Of a DNA stretch of 64,000 nucleotides, positions 36,938 through 49,020 are shown one piece after another; position 1 is the first letter of the stretch, and each line of letters opens with the position of its first letter. This DNA comes from Ascaphus truei (Eukaryota; Chordata; Amphibia; Anura; Ascaphidae), in the NCBI GenBank assembly GCA_036426205.1, contig CM071568.1, positions 45,599,171-45,663,170 on the forward strand. The letters run 5' to 3'. The notes below the pieces were generated by a model that was not told where the DNA came from, did not search any database, and saw only the letters and a program-made list of their open reading frames with translations. The position numbers were made by a program, and so were the translations under genes.

Positions 36938-38728
36938 CAGTGGTTTTCAACCTTTTTTTGGTTAGGGAACCCCAGAATTCGATTTTGAAACCCTCGCTTC
37001 TCGTCTCTCTTCCACCCCCCCCCCCCCCCCCGTCACGCTCTCCCCGCACACCCATCGCCCAAGTCTCTCTCTCCCCTTACGCTCCCTCTCCCCCTCACAC
37101 TCTCCCCCTTGCGTGCACTTCCACACACTCCCACACACACTCCCACACACACTCCCACACACACACTTACACACACACGGACACACACCAAACCACGAAA
37201 CACACACACACACACGACACACCACACACAACCGCTACACAGCATACACCACACACGTACACACCCACACACACTCACGGACACAGCACACTTACACCAC
37301 ACACACTACACACACACACACACTGCCCGACACACACACACACTACCCGACACACCACGCCATCACACACACCCCGGCCACGGAAACACGGGCAACACCA
37401 CGGCCACGGCCATCAACACGGCCACGGCCACACCACACGGCAAGGCCACAACCAAGGCCACGGCACACGGAGCACGGCACACGGCCAGCGGCCACGGCCA
37501 CAAGGCCACGGCCACACGGCCACGGAAGCACACGGCCACGGACACACACCCCACGGACACACACACACCACACGGCCACACGCCACGGCCACACAGCCCA
37601 CGGACGAACCACACGCACACGGACAACACACAGCCACGTAACACACACACACACACCACCACACACCACACGGACACCACGGATACACAACAACAGCGAC
37701 ATAGGCCACGCGACACACGGGCACACGCACACGGCACACACGGCCACCCACACCCACACGGCACACACGGCACAGACACACCGCCCACGGCCACACACCA
37801 CGGAACTCCCAGGCCGCCACACGGCCAAGGCCACGCCACGGACCACGACGGCCACGGCACATACGGGCACACGGCACACGCCACTACACACCACAGGCCA
37901 CGGACACACAACACGCCCACGTACCACAACACACGCCACAATGACAACACACACGCCCACTTACACACACCAACGCCACGGACACACCCACGCCCACGTG
38001 CACACACAACACTACCATCAATCCACACACACACAACACAAACACACTGCCACACACACCACACTGGTAACACACAAGGCACGGACACACCCACGTGCCA
38101 CTGACCATCACCAACAGGACCATGAAACACACAACACAATAACGGCCACTGGACACACACACACACACACTACAAAAAGGAGCCACGGACACAAACACCA
38201 CGCCAAGGACACACACCACACCAGCAAGCGCACGAACAACCAATAGCACGGCCACACACACGTCCAAGGCGCACACACACGGCCAAACCACGTCCACACA
38301 CACGTCAACGGACACACCAAGCCCCACTTTACACAAGACTCACAGATGTACACACAACACTCCCACGTCACACACACTGCCATTTCCACAAACACTTACA
38401 CTTAAACACACTACATCCCACGACACACACACTCCCCCTTACACAACCACTCCCACTTAACTATCCCACTTACACACACACTACCTCCAACACACAATCT
38501 TTCCTACTCCCTCTCTGTGCAGTCGGACAGTTGAACTTCGGCGCGACAGGAGAAGCAAAGTTGTAGAGTGATAGGGCGGCTTGCTGCTGCAGATGGGAGC
38601 AACTGGGTCACTGGCTATGTGGGGGGTACGCCGCCGCTGGACAGCTGGGAGAGTTGTCAGCCGCGGAACCCCTGAGGGGTGCTTGCCAGAACCCAGAGGT
38701 TCACGGAACCACTGTTAAAAAATCACTG
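36938..38728. mobile_element. hAT-like nonautonomous element with CA-rich core, perfect 8-bp TSD
   Basis: Flanked by gtgtagtg on both sides (36930-36937 and 38729-38736). Left end cagtggttttcaaccttttt; right end in reverse complement cagtgattttttaac. The unique ends are about 75 bp on the left and 220 bp on the right; the middle is a degenerate CA/CGG-rich array. Long His/Thr/Pro-rich and Cys/Val-rich open frames on both strands come from the repeat and are not genes. Confidence 0.85.
37085..38500. repeat. Degenerate CA-rich minisatellite
   Basis: Begins as cactcccacaca units, passes into (CA)n broken by cacggccacggc stretches (37375-37560), and ends with cacttacacac units. The pattern is noisy rather than neatly periodic. 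Confidence 0.85.
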
Positions 38729-38990
38729 GTGTAGTGCTAAATCATGCAAAAGGGTGCTTTTTTTCAGCGTTGATTTGAAATATAGGGAAATGAAGACGGA
38801 GAATCCCTATTCCGGTTTTTAACGGGGGCAGAGCCGATTGCGTCCACTGAGAGTTGCTAGCTGGAGGAGAAGTTGGAAGACTCAAAATGGTTAAGTTAAA
38901 AAATGATACATTTATTTTATTTTTAAAGTATATATTCAAAAGAGAACTCCAAAAAGTAACAAACGATGACGTGAGAAAACGAATAGAACT

Positions 38991-39207
38991 ACTGGGTGGG
39001 GGGGGGGGGCGGGGGGTGGGGTCGGGGGGCGGGGGGGGGGGGGGGGGGGGCGGGGGGGGATGTCCATTGTTGTTTTTTTGGGTGTGGGTGGGGGGTGTGC
39101 GGGGAGGAGGGGGGGGGGGGGGGGGGGGGAGGGGTGGTGTGGGGGGGGCGGGGCGGTGGGGGGGGGGGGGGCGGCGGGGGGGGGTCGGGGGGTGTGGGGG
39201 GGGGTGT

Positions 39208-39238
<31 letters not shown>

Positions 39239-39664
39239 GGGGTGGAGGGGGGGGGGGGGGGCGGGGGGGGGGGGGGGGGGGGGGGCGGGGGGGGGGGGGG
39301 CGGGGGTGAGGCGGGGGGGGGGGGCGGGGGGAGGGTGGGGGGTGGGGGGGGGGGAAAGGGGTCGGGCGGTGGGGTGGGGGGGGGTGGGGGCGGGGGCGGG
39401 GGGGGGGGGTTGGGGGGGGCGCTGGGGGGGGGGGGGGGGGGGGGCGGGTGGGGGGGGGGGGTCGGGGGGGGGGGGGGGGGGTGGGCGGGGGGGTGGGGGG
39501 GGGGGGGGAGGGGGGTGGGGGGGGGGGTCGGGGTGGGGGGGGGGGTGGGGGGGGGGTGTGCGCGGGGTGGGGGGGGGTGGGGGGGAGTGGGGGGGCGGGG
39601 GGGGGGCGGTGGGGGAGGGGGGGGGGGGGGGGGTAGGGGGGACTCGCGTGGGGTGGGGGGGGGG
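38991..39664. repeat. Nearly pure G tract (+ strand), ~670 bp
   Basis: G runs broken by single T, C, A. All glycine- or proline-rich open frames here are artefacts of composition. Could be a sequencing or assembly artefact. Confidence 0.9.
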
Positions 39665-41570
39665 AGAAAATAACAGACAGAAGAACAACATATAACATAA
39701 CACAGCAAACAAAAAACCAGCAAACAACCCTCACAACACCAACCAAAAACCCTAACGAATGAAGAAAAAAGTAAAATCGCGACAAAAGCAAAAGGAACCC
39801 AGGCAGTGATGGTTCAAAAAAAAAGAAATAGACTATTAATAGACAATCATAAAGAAAAGTGGCAAAAAAAAAACGGAGGGCCGTTTTTTTTGTTTTTTTT
39901 TTACTCGCCACTTTGCCCTTGCCCTATTGTATTCGTTAAGCTCATGATAAATAATATCCTGATTGTATTAAAATATATATATATACCGGGCACTAAAAAG
40001 TCATATTATACGTCCAAAGACGTGAAATATTACTAGTAGTTAGTATATATCTTAAGTTTGTCAAAAAATAAATAAAAGATGGTTTTTAATATGAGGCTTT
40101 AAATAAATTTGAACAAAAAAGATACCATGAAAAGGCTTTGGATTATCAAATAATACAGCCACCATTTTTTATTATTTTACAAAAAACATACTAAAAGTAT
40201 CCTGAACAATATAATGCTTTTATGCTTAGGATACCACAGCTGGCCAATGCAAAAAAAAAATTCCCATGCAAAAAGCCTCTCAATATCTAAAAAAGCAAAA
40301 TACATAGTAGTCAATAAACCTAAAAATAAGAACATAACGCAGCCACCCCGAGATGCGGTAAAGTTACTACCCACACATCTTGTAATGATATGTGTCACTA
40401 ATTTCAGGCAGCCTTCCATCAGAATTTCATGAACTGTAAACTGAACTTACTGTATCAGAATATGGGATAATTATGTTTTGTTAGCAAGCAAGGATAAATA
40501 AAAGCTCCCCAGGGACCTTTAACTCCACCTTTTGTACCAGTTAGTACAGTCCGCACTGATACTTTATCCAAGAAGTGTTCATTAAAAACTTCCACAAAAC
40601 ATGGTGTAATACACTATGTGTGGGGTTTTGCCAGCTGGTTCTCTGGTTCAGAAAATATGCTCGCCCCACATTGCGACAGAAAAAAGAACACAGCAGCCAT
40701 ATTGACCTTATTTGTGAGACCCTAGTGGAGTGGACGTGGTTAAAATTAAAATAAATTAATCCGTGTGGGAGAGACCATTCTTTCACTAGTGGATACCTGG
40801 ATGTTCACCAACATGGGCCAGCATGGCTTGGCTTTTATGAAGACCATCGGTGAACGTCATGGATTTTTGATTCGCAAGTAGGGGAGATGTCAAGGCCGGG
40901 GTTCAGACAGCCGTGGACATAATGAATTATTCTTCATTTGATGTCGAAGGGTTCGGTCGCAAACTATTTAAGATGCACAAAGTGTATTGCATGGCGCCCA
41001 GAAATTTGTGACATTTAAGTGGCATTGGACATTTTCAGCATCCAAAGTGATACAGATGCAGTTCTTCCATCCATTTACACAAACCAAAGGCACTAATATT
41101 GTTTAAGAGGTCTGTCTTTAGAGAAATTTCATTTTTGGTTTCGTCTGACTACATAAATTAGCAACAGTATATTCAAAACTAGGACACGTAACCTGAAAAA
41201 CAAGGTGCTTCACTATATCTAGCTCTCCATTCTGGTTGTATTGTCCCGGTGTGTTGAAAGGATATGGTAGCCCTTGACACGTTCAGTCGTGTTAATGAGC
41301 ACGGTCATGACTGTGGAACACCAAAAGGCCTGGTGATTACCAGTCAGCGGTACAAAGTTTTCACATGGAAAACAGTGACATGTCCTGTTCATACACATAC
41401 GCGGATAGGTGTCGCAGATTTTCAATGCCCCATTCATAGAAATTATTCTAATCAAACCCCTACAATCTGTGAATGGCATAGAGCAGGGTGCTCAAAACAG
41501 TCAGGCAGGCAGAAACTGCACACGAACCCACAGTCTGAGTCTGATATCCCCCACAATATCCTATAAATCG
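39665..41570. other. Unassigned intronic DNA
   Basis: At about 39902-39940 it matches wording after the 35.0-kb MITE (actcgcca ... tgcccttg ... cctattgtattc), suggesting a shared flank interrupted by the G tract. Confidence 0.45.
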
Positions 41571-41574
41571 AACC

Positions 41575-44235
41575 GCACCCCAGAGAGCGGAAGGGAGGTA
41601 GCGAGAGGTTGCGCCGGGGAGAGAGACGGTGACATTGGGAGATGGGGGAGAGGGAGGGGAGAGAGAGAGGTGCCCAGGGAGAGAGGGGTGCGCAGCGGGG
41701 AGGAAGGGGGCAGAAGGGTACGGGCTGGAGAGAGGTTGCGACCGGGGAGAGAGGTCGGGAGAGAGAGGTGCGCCGGGAGAGAGGAGTGCCCGGGGAGAGA
41801 GAGGTGCGCGGGGAGGAGGGTGGAGAGGGATGTGTGCATCGGGGAGAGAGGTGCCCGGGGAAGGTGGAGAGGGAGTTCACTCGGGGGAGGAGAGAGGTGC
41901 GCCGGGGGGAGAGGTGCGCCAGGAGAGAGGTGCGTGCCCGGGAGAGGGGAGAGAGTGCGCCCGGGAAGGAGGACAGGGGGAGCGGGAGAGGTGCGCCGGG
42001 TAGAGAGGTTTCCGCCGCGTGAGGCCCGGGGGGAGAGCTTGCGCCGGGGAGGGGAGGTGCGCGGGAAGGAGGTGCGCCGGCCGGAGAGAGGTGCGCGCGG
42101 AGTAGAGAGGTGCGCCGGGGAGGGAGGTGCGCCGGGGAGGGAAGTGCGCCGGGGAGAGAGGTGCGCCGGGGAGAGAGGTGCGCCGGGACAGATTTGCGCC
42201 GGGGAGAGAGGAGGGCCGGGGCGCAGAGGGGGAGAGAGATGGCGCCGGGGACAGGTGACGAGAGGTTGCGGCGTGGAGCGAGAGGAGCGGAGGCGCGGGG
42301 ATGCAGAGTGCGCCGGGGAGAGAGGTGGCGCGGGGGCGGGAGAGAGTGCGCCGGGGAGAGAGGGAATGGATTGGAGGGCGCGGGGAGAGAGGTGGCGCGC
42401 GGGGGAGAGGCTGTCGCCGGGGGAGAAGAGGTGGCGCCGGGGAGAGAAGGTGCGCCGGGGAGAGAGTGCGCGGTAGGAGGTGCGCGGGGAGAGAGGTGCG
42501 CGGGGAGAGAGGAGGAGAGGTGCGTCGGGTGGAGGAGAGAGGGGGAGAGAGGTGAGCGGGGAGAGAGGTTGCGCCGGGGGAGGAGAGGTGCGCTCGGTGA
42601 AGAGAGTGCGACGAGATGAGGGGGGAGAGAGGCTCGCCGGGGAAAGTGGAGAGAGGTGCGCCGGGGAGAGAGGTGCGCCGGGCTGTGAAGGTCTGTCCGG
42701 GTAGAGGGGCGGGAAAGAGGGAGAGAGGTGGGCGCCGGTAGGAAGAGTGGGGAGAGAGTTGGTGTCGTGGAGGGAGAGGCGGGATTGAAGAGGTGCGCCG
42801 GGGAGAGGGCGCCGGGAGAGAGGGTCGCGGGGAGAGAGGTGGAGAGTCCGAGAGGTGAGAGGGGACGCTGGGAGGTGCCGCCGGGAAGAGGACGAGAGGT
42901 GCGCCGGGAGAGAGGAGAGCAGGCGCTGACAAGAGGGAGAGAGGTTGCTGCACGGGAGAAGGGGAGAGGAGGTGCGCCGTGGGAGACGGTGGACTGGGGA
43001 GAGAAGAGAGGTGCGCCGGCGGAGAGTGGCAGAGAGGTGCGCGGTTGTGATGTATGGGAGGAGGGCGGGGCCCCTGGGGGAAAGAGGGATGTAGCCAGGG
43101 TGCGCCGGGCGGGAGAGAGTGACGCCGGGGAGAGAGGTGCGCCGGGAGAGGCGCGGAGAGACGGCTGCGCCGGGGAGTGATCGAGGGTGACGCTGGGAGA
43201 GGTGCCGCGCGGGACAGGTGGACGAGAGGTGCGCCGGGGAGGAGCGTAGGAGAGAAAGGTGCGCCGGGGAGAGAGAGTGCTGCGGGAGGGGAACGGGGAG
43301 GAGGTGCGCCGGGAGGTGTAGAGAGTGTGCGAAGGTGGTCCGGCGAGGGGAGAGGTTGGAAGAGTGCGCGGGGATGAGAGTCCTCCGGGGAGGATGGCCG
43401 GGGAGGTGAGAGTGCGCCGGGGAGAGAGGTGCGACCGGGAGAGAGGGTCAGGGAGAGAAGTGGGCAGGGGAGAGAGATGCGCCGGGGAGAGAGGATGCCC
43501 GGGGGAGACTGGGAGGTGCGCGGTGGGGCGGCGGGATAGTGCGTTGTAGGGAGTTGCAGGGAGAGGGTGCGCCAAGTGGAAGGGCGACCGGGAGGAGTCG
43601 GGAGCAGAAGGTGCGCCGGGGAGAGGAGAGGTTGTGCGCCGGGGGGAGAGAGGTGCGCCGGGGAGCAGAGGTGCGCGGGGGGGACAGAGTTCGGATGGAG
43701 AGGAAGGTGCGCCGGGGCGAGTGAGAGACGTGCGCCGGGACAGAGCGGGAGAGGGGGCCGGGGAGAGGGAGAGGTGCGCCGGGACAGGTGGAGAGAGTGG
43801 CGGGGAGGAGAGAGGTGCGCGGGAGAGGAGTGCGAGAGGTGCGCCGGGTGAGGGGGGAGAGATGGGGCGCCGGGGAGCGAGAGGGGGGAGAGGTGCGCCA
43901 GGGGCACAGGTGGATTTGAGAGGTGGCCGCGGGAGAGAGGTGGGCCGGTGGCGAGAGAGGGCGCCGGGGGGAGGGGGGAGAGGTGCGCAGGTGACAGGTG
44001 GAGAGAGGTGCAGCGGGGAGAGAGGTGGGAAGGGAGAGTAGAAGGTGCGACGGAGGGGAGGAGGGGGACGTGCTGGGGGAGAGGAGGTTTTTGCGAGGGG
44101 CAGAGGGAGAAGAGACAGGTGCGCCGGGGACAGGTGGAGAGAGGTGCGCCGGGGAGAGGGGGAGAGAGGTGCGCCGGGGACAGGTGGAGAGAGGTGCGCC
44201 GGGGAGAGGGGGAGAGAAAGGGGGAAAAGATACCA
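41575..44235. repeat. GA/GC-rich minisatellite, 2.66 kb
   Basis: Built from units close to gtgcgccggggagagag, about 17-20 bp, with many single-base variants. The last part shows an exact longer duplication (gcgccggggacaggtgga blocks at 44120-44210). Stop-free frames reach 951 codons on the minus strand (Ser/Pro/Arg-rich) and 355 on the plus strand; these follow from the repeat and have no protein likeness. Confidence 0.93.
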
Positions 44236-44294
44236 GTGAGTTTTACATATTTTAAATAAGGAAAGCACAAAAAAAAAAAAACGTTTGCCTAGGT

Positions 44295-44391
44295 CAGTGG
44301 TGCTCAACTCCAGTCCTCAAAACCCCCAACAGGTCAGGTTTTGAGGATCCACCTGATTGAACTAGCTGTGCTGAAGCTGGGAGCATCCCAG
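44295..44391. mobile_element. Palindromic hAT-like MITE (family P), copy 6, shortened
   Basis: Starts cagtggtgctcaactccagt. Most of the right arm is missing. Flanks gcctaggt (44287-44294) and gcgtaggt (44392-44399) resemble an 8-bp duplication with one mismatch. Confidence 0.65.
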
Positions 44392-44399
44392 GCGTAGGT

Positions 44400-47214
44400 T
44401 AAAGCGACTTATTTTTTTCCTTCCGCCGCTCTGATAATGGGGCCCTGAGTCTTGTAGTCGGACTTAAGAATTGGCCCCCAAGCTACTCAGAGTTTGACTG
44501 GGCACGGCATAGACAGTCAATTGCTTTGCCAGCTTTGTTTCCATTGGCAAAAAGGAGAGAGTGACGGATTATTGAAGTCACTAAATTTAGCAAATCCAAG
44601 ACGTAGCCACTGATAAAATGTATACCAGGCAACCAATTGTGTCTAATTCTGCAAACACAAGACTCCAATCACCAGCATAAGGAATTATACGTATGTGTAT
44701 TAGGAAAGTCAAACGAGTGTTCAAGCAATATAGCTGGTTCTATCTAAATTTGTCTAAACTTTCCAAACTTGCTTTGACTACAAAACAGCAGAACAACATC
44801 TGTCAAATAATGAAATAGCGTGGCCACAGTGATTTCACTCCATCTCACCCCTTTCAAATTGCAGGGTGGTCTCCTAACCATTTTGATAGCACTGGTGTTG
44901 CCAGGGGAACTAAATGGAAACAGGTGCCATCAAATTCAAATTAAAAGATTTTGCTTTACTTCAAACCACCTGAAGTCATGTTTCCATAAACTCTCTCATT
45001 GCAACTACTACACAATTTGCTTAAATGTTTTAACAGGAAAAGGATTATAAATCGCCTGTGGACCATCACATTTTAACTGAACAAATTCAGAATGATTGGA
45101 AATTTCTCTTTCTGAATCATTTTTTTTTTTATTCACATTACAAACATTCGACATTTTTTATTAAGTGTTTCAAAGGCACTGCTAGGCAAAAAATATATAT
45201 ATACCCAGGTCTGTGCATTTGCGTTCAGCAATTAAAATTCGTTTGGGGTCCACGCCATTTTCTTGTTTTCTTTTCTGAAAATAAATTAGTTCGCCATCTC
45301 GGACTACTTAAAAATGCCATACTTGTGCCCTAGTAATTCAGCCTACATTACTGGCAAGTTGACCAGAAAAATGAGGCCTGCCAAGCATTTCATTAAAAAG
45401 CGGATGTCAAGACACTTGTTTCCTGGAAAAATAATTAACTTTTTCTTGCTAAACCCACAAATAAAAAATATATTGAACTAATTGAGTATTTGTAAAAGTT
45501 GATCATTACAAATCGACATTCTAAATGTCCATCTGCTGACACAGTTGAATCAATATTCCCTGTGAAAATGTTGAGCTTGGCATATGAAATAAAAGGGTCC
45601 ACTCTTAAAGGTGCTTTTTAACACCGGAATGGTAGTTGCAATGTGAAATGAAACGGAGTGCTGTATAACTGCACAAGAACAGCCATCTGAAGGTTTTTCT
45701 ATGCTGCTGCCATTACCACTGCTAAGCCTCCTGCAGGCATGACCCCTCCTAATGTTTATTAATGGGGGTCAAAAAGCTTGCGGGACAGTCCGACAAATTA
45801 ATATTAACATTTCACATAGTGCATCTGCAGCCACAGGCCAACTACTAGTATATTGAAGTTGAAAAACTAGCAAATAAAAGCATACATTCATGCACTTGTG
45901 TTGGACAACAAAGACGAGACTGCACTGAAGGAGGCTTAGGGGATTTCTATGTACTAGTTTTACATTTTTGGGGGGGAATGGCCTACTTTGAAAAAAATAA
46001 TGTACCACGGCCCCTCCGGCCTTCGCCATCACATAACCACTAATAGCATGGAGGGGGGAGAAGTGCTACTCTTCTTTTCCACCTAGTGATAGATTGTGAT
46101 CTGATCGCCCTAAGAAAAAAAAGAGCAGGGTCTGTAGGATGTGCCAGACCCATGACGTAGTAGCTACGTCCATAGAGCACCCAAAGGGTTCATTTTTACA
46201 GACGGCAAAAACTGCAGTACCTTTAAAGGAGTTATTTTTTCCATGGCTGAGAAATATCCAACACTCGGTAGCACTGAGCTTCTCTGTCCTCCTACGTCCC
46301 CGTCCCCAAGAACCCCATTGCTACCAGATGTGCCTGTAACCTTGCAGTGTTACTGCCACCTCTGGAAGCAAAGGAATTCTAACACCTGACAAAGGGTGGG
46401 CCATCCACCAGAAGCTGTGCGTAATCAGTAATAAGAAAATACATGCAGTAACTGCCTTGCAAAGTTACTCTAAGTGCAGCATCTTCCGTCTTATTTTTGA
46501 GATTATAAGAAGACCTTTCTGAATTCTATAACAGTAGACAACTTTAAAGTTTGTTTTTATATTTCCAGTGAGTATTGAGAGAGAAAAAACAAGTTCATTT
46601 TTAACTAACCTAACACAAATGAGGAGACTTCCCTGGGATGAGAAGCACAAATTCATTTGCATCGCATGCATGTTAAAAGCTACAATAATCAGGGGTTTGT
46701 TGCCCATCTAACAGTAATGAAAACTATCAACTAGCATGCAACAAGGTTTTACAATTTACATATTATGGGATCCGCTACTTTGAAAATAATATCCTAAATG
46801 TAAACATTTGTGTATTAAACTTTCATAAACAGTAGATATCTCAATGGGATCATGGGGAAGTTTTGCAGAAGATTAGCACTTGCAAGAATGTGAGTTATGC
46901 TACAAGGATATACAGTACCCCATAAAAGCAACCAACACCCAGTTTCGTTCACTTATTATAGCTAAAGCTTCACGTTTACCAGCTTGTGTGTAATTGTAAA
47001 ATTACAGTACTGATTCACTGCTTACTTTGAAAGTGATTAATCAAAGTCAAGGGAAAGCCAACCATCAAATGGGGCATGTTTCAAATTTCCTATTTTTATG
47101 TATACATATATATACATATTTTAAAAAAAAAATAGATGAGCTTATGCCATTTAATCAAAACCGCATTTGTGAGCAAAGTAAATGTATCCCATTTAATACC
47201 AATTAGTCTTCAAT
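44400..47214. other. Unassigned intronic DNA
   Basis: Possible family A fragment around 46135-46195 (gatgtgccagacccatgacg, then gcacccaaagggtt). Nothing else recognised. Confidence 0.4.
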
Positions 47215-47660
47215 CGCTGTGACTGTGTTACGCTGCGACTGGGTCACCGCACCCTGCGACTGTCACGCTGCGACTGTCACCGCACCCTGCGACTGTCACG
47301 CTGCGACTGTGTCACCACATACTACGACTGTGTCATCACACGTGACTATACCTCACACCGTGACTGTATCACATATATTGGATTTGTGACTATCCCACAA
47401 ACTATGACTACATTATGCACAATGCTACTATATCAGACACACTGTGACTGTATCACATACATGAGACTAGTAGACACTGACTATCACACACGCAAGACTA
47501 TAGTAGACACTGACTGGATCACACACATGAGACTATAGTAGACACTGTGACTATCACACACGCAAGACTATAGTAGACATTGTGACAATCACAAACAGGA
47601 GACTATAGTAAACACACTGTGACTGGATCACACACATGAGACTATAGAAGACACATAGTA
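47215..47660. repeat. Tandem repeat, ~30-40 bp units
   Basis: Two blocks: cacgctgcgactgt/caccgcaccctgcgactgt units (to about 47330), then gactatagtagacactg and tcacacacatgaga units (47440-47660). Confidence 0.85.
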
Positions 47661-47924
47661 GACAACTATCTGGTATGTTTGTGTGAGCTGATTAGCCAAA
47701 CCACTCCCTTAATTGTTAGTCAAATGCATGTGATCAGAGTATTTAAGACAGTCTATCTTGGTTGTGAGAAATATGGCTGTGTAACATCTTAAGTGTCACA
47801 TTTAAAGTGTCTGTGGAGTTAATTTTGGGGTTGAAATTGGAGGTGAAGATTTGAGGAAGATCTGGACTCTGCACAATAACTTTGCAACTGTGAGAACTTG
47901 ACTTTCTAAAAGCTGTGATTCTTT

Positions 47925-48535
47925 GTACTCTTCCTATCCTCCAATACCTGGGAAGCCTCTTCTCCTGCATCCCACTATGCCCTTTGTATTGCTATGTCTG
48001 TTTACTGTTTCCTCACTCCTTTGTGAACGTCTCTGTTCTCTCCAACTTCCCCACTCCCCTCTGAACCATTATTTATACACCTCTCTCCCAAAACTTCTTT
48101 ACCCATCAATTAGAAAACACCCTCACAAATCCTCTATTCACACCCTCTATCTACACCTTCCTGCTGCTGGGGATCTCCCCTAAGCCTGAACCCAGACATA
48201 CACACCTGCTCTCACACACGCCTCCCTGCCATCTCTTCGCCTGTAAATTGTGTTAACCTTCTGACTAACCTTAAAACTCACCCCACAAATCAAGCATCCC
48301 AACAGCCTGCACTCATGGCTATTGTCTCACACTTAGTCACTCCTACCATGCTTTGTGGCCAAGCATTGCCATCTACAGCACTTATTCCCTAACCTGCTGT
48401 CTCTGTAAGTCTCCCATCATACCACTTAGATTGTAAGCTCTTCGGGGCAGGGATTTCCTTTCCTATTGTCTGATTTTGCTGCGCTTATTGTATTATTATT
48501 CCCTGTACTGTATTCTTTGTGAAGCGCTGAGTACA
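47925..48535 (+). mobile_element. L2-type LINE, 5' ORF2 start joined to 3' tail (internal deletion)
   Basis: The translation near 48160-48220 gives LLLLGISPKPEPRHTH, resembling the AGDISPNPGP motif at the start of L2/CR1 endonuclease ORFs. Endonuclease and RT are absent. From 48420 comes the 3' tail agattgtaagctcttcgggg ... gtgaagcgctgagtac. The preceding tandem array may be its 5' region. Confidence 0.65.
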
Positions 48536-48536
48536 C

Positions 48537-48560
48537 CCCCCCCCCCCTCCCCTCCCCCGG
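48537..48560. repeat. C-rich run
   Basis: Poly-C broken by T. Confidence 0.9.
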
Positions 48561-48589
48561 TTAGATTGTGTCCTGAGCTCCCATGGCAC

Positions 48590-48711
48590 TCGAGACACGA
48601 TCTAAGCAGTGAGGAAGCGGAGGAGGACCCTTCTCTTTCCTCCACAATGGCTGCCACAGTCACGTGCACTTCGGCACTACGGCATTATGACCCCCTCCGG
48701 CACTCAAAGGG
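48590..48711. mobile_element. piggyBac-like MITE (family A), right half
   Basis: gaggaggacccttctctttc, cagtcacgtg, and end ggcactcaaaggg directly followed by TTAA at 48712-48715. Confidence 0.65.
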
Positions 48712-48767
48712 TTAAAGGGGAAAACATTTCAGGTATGAGATTTGCAATGCTGTTTATTTATTTATTT

Positions 48768-48845
48768 TTATTTATAAAAATATTTTACCAGGAAGTAATA
48801 CATTGAGAGTTACCTCTCGTTTTCAAGTATGTCCTGGGCACAGAG
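48768..48845 (-). mobile_element. LINE 3' tail, same subfamily as 22640-24588
   Basis: ttaccaggaagtaatacatt, gagagttacctctcg, ttttcaagtatgtcctgggc: reverse complement of the tail at about 24500-24560. Confidence 0.85.
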
Positions 48846-48899
48846 TAAAACAAAATAACAAAATAATGCAGATATAACGCAGGCACAGACTCACCTAAA

Positions 48900-49020
48900 C
48901 AATCCCCCCCCCCCCCCCAGGCACAGACACACATACTGTATACAATATCCCAGGCACAGACACACATACTGTATACAATATACCAGGCACAGAGACACCT
49001 ATACAATATCCCAGGCACAT
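48900..49020. repeat. Poly-C and three ~38-bp tandem units
   Basis: C run 48906-48919, then units of ccaggcacagacacacat ... tacaatat. Confidence 0.85.

Larger units (their letters stand above)
36872..38890. mobile_element. piggyBac-like MITE (family A), split by hAT-like insertion
   Basis: Left piece (gccgtgtgccccaagatg ... ccaggggccgcatgg) to 36937 and right piece from 38729 (gtgtagtgctaaatcatgc) to ctcaaaatgg, ending at TTAA 38891-38894. Joined mentally, it is collinear with 35032-35247. Confidence 0.75.

Noticed and set aside
36814..38395. His/Thr-rich (up to 377 codons) and Cys/Val-rich frames
   Set aside because: Produced by the CA-rich array inside the hAT-like element; no domain and no splice or start context.
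38742..39911. Proline- and glycine-rich frames of up to 389 codons
   Set aside because: Translation of the G tract; not a protein-coding pattern.
41452..44307. 951- and 797-codon open frames (minus) and several plus-strand frames
   Set aside because: All derive from the stop-poor GA/GC minisatellite; composition is Ser/Pro/Arg or Gly/Arg/Glu only, and overlapping frames on both strands are equally open.
47215..47660. CRISPR-like array
   Set aside because: Units are directly adjacent variants without spacer/repeat alternation, and the context is vertebrate intron.
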